Assembly (NCBI GenBank): GCA_902795345.1
Contig: CADBKO010000018.1
Coordinates: 1 to 49,100, forward strand
DNA length: 49,100 nucleotides
Source: Oscillospiraceae bacterium
GTDB taxonomy: Bacteria; Bacillota; Clostridia; Oscillospirales; Oscillospiraceae
Reading direction: 5' to 3'
This document shows, one piece after another, positions 46,897 to 49,100 of the stretch. Position 1 is the stretch's first letter. The number at the start of each line of letters is the position of its first letter. The notes below the pieces were generated by a model, which made no database searches, was not told where the DNA came from, and saw nothing but the letters and a program-made list of their open reading frames with translations. The position numbers and the translations under genes are program-made.

Positions 46897-47880
46897 ACAC
46901 ATACAAGAAATAAGGACGATTACTCGCGGGCTTTGCCCGCTCCAATATGGCGAATCGACGCCGACAAGTGAATACCGGCACCGAAAGATGATATTGCCCT
47001 GGGGAAGCCTGCCATAATCAGGCTCCGGCAAAATCGAATGATTTTGCCGGAAGAGGAGATGCAGCGGAGTGAATGAGCTTTTGCGCTTGCGTGGAAGCGA
47101 GCGATACGGAGCTTGCCTCGACGAGAGCGCACCAAGGGACGGATAACGCGGTCTTCGTCGCGGCGGGCGGGAGCGTTGGAACGGGTATCGGTGTTTGTGT
47201 GAATAGCTGAGTTCTTCAATTGGACTGAAACAGGCTCGGCCTGCGGATAAAGCGCGGTTACGCAGTTGCGATGGCGCTATCCGGCGGCATACCGGGCCTG
47301 ATTTCAAAGTGGGGCGAAAGCGCCCCATCCGGACCCTGTGAAGTTCGGCGATCTTAGTGGCCGTGATCGGCGTCTGTATATGGATCTGGTTCTACGCTGG
47401 AAACTTTTTCTTGCGGGACAGTCAGAACCGGTGTGTATACGGGCAAGAGTTCGATCCTGCCGTGCGGATACGCGAAGAAACGGAATTACATGGATCGACG
47501 CACTTGAATGCAACATGATATGGATCCTCCGTGCTGCTATTGCATTGCTGATTTCAGGGAAAGAATGGGATGCTATCCGGCCCTGCGCCATGCCGAGGCT
47601 TTGGCCAGCCTCGGTGCGAATCCCAGGAAAGGCCTAAAGCATATGGAGAACTGAATTCTGCCGGTTCCCTTTGGTTATTCCTGGAGCGACGGTAAAGCTT
47701 CCCCATGAATGCAGCAATGGTTTTGCCCACGAAGCGACTAGGAAGACCAAGGAAGTCCGGTCAAAAGGAGATGATTACCGCACAGAAAAGGGCGAGCGCA
47801 GCCCAATGTATCCCAGCAAAGTATATCTCAGCATATCCTCAAGTACATCTTAAACACATGATTTTTGAAAGGAGTCTCAA
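46897..47880 (+). other. 984-bp gene-free, hairpin-rich region
   Basis: No convincing gene. Structures seen are CCGGCAAAATC-GAAT-complement (47025-47050); an 81-nt hairpin from TGAAACAGGCTCGG to CCGGGCCTGATTTCA (47226-47306) with paired GGATA-AAGCGC/GCGCTATCC inside; and CCGAGGCT/AGCCTCGG (47593-47614). CCCAGGAA near 47620 can pair with TTCCTGG near 47676, and GAAGCGACTAGGAAGACC follows near 47734. The part from about 47590 to 47770 could be a structured leader RNA for the next gene; I could not place it in a known class. Confidence 0.4.
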
Positions 47881-48759
47881 ATGAAAAACTTGAAGAAAGT
47901 TTTTGCGGTCATCATGGCCCTGGCGATGATCTTTGCCCTGAGCGTTACGGCCTTCGCGGCCACGACAGTTTCCACCACCGAGGACACCTCTGTTCTCAAA
48001 GTTACGTCCTCTGGCAATACGGTAACTTATCAGGCGGTTACTGTAGACGGAGGTATTAAAGACGGGGTTTCCTATCCCTCGACCACAGTGTACACCTATT
48101 GTGTTAAGACTAGCAACAGCACTGCGACGATAAAGTTTACCAATCCTCAGCATTATTATATGTATATAGACGGTATGTACATGTCAAACGGATATACTTT
48201 CACGACCGTATTGGCGAAAAATGCACATCATACCATTGAACTGAAGACATCCGGAGGAACTGTATATCGTTCGTTTGATCTTGCTGTTGTTGATTCGACC
48301 TCTGTAAATGTATCAATTGAGATTAACTGCTATAACGCAAAAAACTGGTTGAACAATAATAGCAATGCTTCCAATTATGCAACTGTACTCAGTGCCTATA
48401 ATACGCTCAGTACACATGTGGGCGGTTTTAATAGCATTGGCAAGATGAGTGCAGTGGTTACACTTAACCTTCCGGCTGGTTCTACGGCTATGGATGCTCT
48501 TAATGCACTTGCTAGTGCTGATAGCATCACGGTTTCAGGCAGTTCTACCTATGTTTCCGGTCTTGATGGATTAAATGCTTCTATGTGCGGGAGTTGGTCC
48601 GGCTGGTGCTATGTAACTCCGACGAGTTCTTCTCCTTATTACAATATGCCCAGTGTTGGTGCTGCCTCCTATACGCTAACCGAAGGAGAGCATATTATTT
48701 GGGTATACACCTGCACTTATTCCGATATTGGTGCTGCTATAACTGCAACAACACCGTGA
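47881..48759 (+). CDS. Secreted DUF4430 (transcobalamin C-terminal-like) protein
   Basis: A 292-residue protein. A Sec signal peptide (basic KNLKK, hydrophobic core, cleavage near FALSVTAFAA at 20-29) is followed by an unassigned beta-rich domain. The C-terminal DUF4430-like region starts around residue 195: VVTLNLPAGSTAMDALNAL, GLDGLNASMCGSWSGWCYVTP, and TEGEHIIWVYTCTYSDIG. The domain resembles the C-terminal lobe of transcobalamin, which together with the nearby B12 riboswitches suggests cobalamin or corrinoid capture at the cell surface. This is inference. The gene is visibly more AT-rich than the core genome, as for acquired DNA. AAAGGAGTCTCAA precedes the ATG. Confidence 0.75.
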   Translation: MKNLKKVFAVIMALAMIFALSVTAFAATTVSTTEDTSVLKVTSSGNTVTYQAVTVDGGIKDGVSYPSTTVYTYCVKTSNSTATIKFTNPQHYYMYIDGMYMSNGYTFTTVLAKNAHHTIELKTSGGTVYRSFDLAVVDSTSVNVSIEINCYNAKNWLNNNSNASNYATVLSAYNTLSTHVGGFNSIGKMSAVVTLNLPAGSTAMDALNALASADSITVSGSSTYVSGLDGLNASMCGSWSGWCYVTPTSSSPYYNMPSVGAASYTLTEGEHIIWVYTCTYSDIGAAITATTP

Positions 48760-48769
48760 CATAATCTTG

Positions 48770-48804
48770 ACCCGACAGGGGGAGAAGCTCTCCCCCTGTC
48801 GGGT
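48770..48804 (+). terminator. Terminator after the DUF4430 gene
   Basis: A perfect 16-bp stem (ACCCGACAGGGGGAGA and complement) with an AGC loop, then ATTTAG. Partial read-through to the next gene is possible. Confidence 0.8.
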
Positions 48805-48830
48805 ATTTAGAATAATTGAGGAGCAACATA

Positions 48831-49100
48831 ATGAAATCAAGGAAAGCTCTGAGCCTCTTTCTGGCTTTTTGTTTATTATTTGCATTATCTCCCTTTCCAA
48901 GTCTGAATACTGCCCTGGCCACTGATCCCCCGGAACTGGAGAGCATCACCCTGAGCGTGCTTGTAGTCGGAGTAGACCAGGTAGGCCGCAATATAGACGG
49001 TGAGATCGACAAGGAAGCGCACACCATCACCTTCACGCTTCCCGAAGGAGTGGAAAAGGACTCGGAAGACACGGTGCTGACCTTGGCATCCTGCAGTCCC
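48831..49100 (+). CDS. Secreted surface protein, 5' part only (cut by window end)
   Basis: The first 90 residues are visible: a signal peptide (KSRKALSLFLAFCLLFALSPFP, cleavage near NTALA) followed by PPELESITLSVLVVGVDQVGRNIDGEIDKEAHTITFTLPEGVEKDSEDTVLTLASCSP. The latter looks like a beta-sandwich repeat found in large surface proteins of gut Clostridia. GAGGAGCAACATA precedes the ATG. The gene runs off the window. It lies 71 bp after the DUF4430 gene and may belong to the same uptake or surface system. Confidence 0.7.
   Translation, partial: MKSRKALSLFLAFCLLFALSPFPSLNTALATDPPELESITLSVLVVGVDQVGRNIDGEIDKEAHTITFTLPEGVEKDSEDTVLTLASCSP

Noticed and set aside
46321..47328. 335-codon minus-strand frame across the riboswitch, the HNHR gene and the gap
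   Set aside because: It runs antisense through an RNA element and a terminator, has Arg/Ser/Pro-rich composition and no start signal.
47345..47654. Two short plus-strand frames (about 55 codons, then 48 codons from ATG 47508) with protein-like stretches
   Set aside because: No ribosome sites, no recognised family, and they overlap hairpin structures. They could be remnants but cannot be supported.
47590..47770. Third cobalamin riboswitch upstream of the DUF4430 gene
   Set aside because: Only one segment resembles the conserved 3' part. The B12-box core and P1 pairing could not be found.

Overview
The window looks like chromosomal DNA of a strictly anaerobic, fairly GC-rich Clostridia member, probably Oscillospiraceae-like and gut-associated. 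This is inferred from the gene repertoire: glycyl radical enzyme, FeoA/FeoA/FeoB with a FeoB-associated Cys-rich peptide, EFR1 ferredoxin, ECF S component, and many 4Fe-4S proteins. Strong AGGAGG-type ribosome sites and TTGACA/TATAAT promoters fit too. No rRNA gene, complete tRNA or CRISPR array was seen.

Layout. 1-2.0 kb: small membrane proteins, a DUF3237 protein and a YihY-type membrane protein. 2.0-6.8 kb: an operon of iron-containing alcohol dehydrogenase, glycyl radical enzyme and activating enzyme, closed by a 158-bp palindrome. 7-11.3 kb: housekeeping genes (MscS channel, gapA, plsY, Ogg-type glycosylase, YwaF-like membrane protein). 11.4-14.5 kb: ferrous iron uptake (feoA, feoA, feoB, Cys-rich peptide). 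15-17.4 kb: an EFR1 ferredoxin, a flavin reductase and a class-M-like sirtuin. 17.5-23.1 kb: a UPF0340 protein, a DUF2325 protein, a DtxR/MntR-family regulator, a ZIP transporter, DUF6110, an unusual P1B-type ATPase, a tiny membrane protein and an HMA protein. 23.2-27.6 kb: two methyltransferases and an ABC exporter. A 120-bp REP-like palindrome follows.

28-42.5 kb is a sulfur-metabolism province. metY, a LysR regulator, a divergent sulfur-relay operon (MOSC, XdhC, MnmA, cysteine desulfurase, TtcA) and an uptake operon lie next to each other. The uptake operon holds a lipoprotein, cysK, an ABC ATPase and permease, a cytosolic molybdopterin reductase and a four-cluster ferredoxin. metY and the uptake operon share the same regulatory cassette: a GGTTATAGG-N5-CCTATAACC type box, 18 bp, a TTGGAC -35, 18 bp, a -10, and a short leader ORF whose peptide has the same frame length and ending (GRM) in both copies. 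The uptake operon also has a terminator between leader ORF and first gene. I regard this as the most interesting system in the window.

A second network links 11.4-12.0 kb and 18.8-19.0 kb. Seven copies of a GTTAGC-N4/5-CTAAC-like 16-mer sit on the promoters of feoA, feoB, the DUF2325 gene and the DtxR-family regulator, so the regulator and its likely iron targets are both visible.

42.5-49.1 kb is accessory. It holds a 3' half of a tRNA-Arg as an attachment-site scar, a degraded integrase tail, a three-gene cluster (TOPRIM-like protein, DUF4869-like protein, small P-loop ATPase), two cobalamin riboswitches (upstream of an AraC/GyrI-type regulator and of a homing-endonuclease-repeat protein), about 1 kb of structured non-coding DNA, a secreted DUF4430 protein and the start of another secreted protein cut by the window end.
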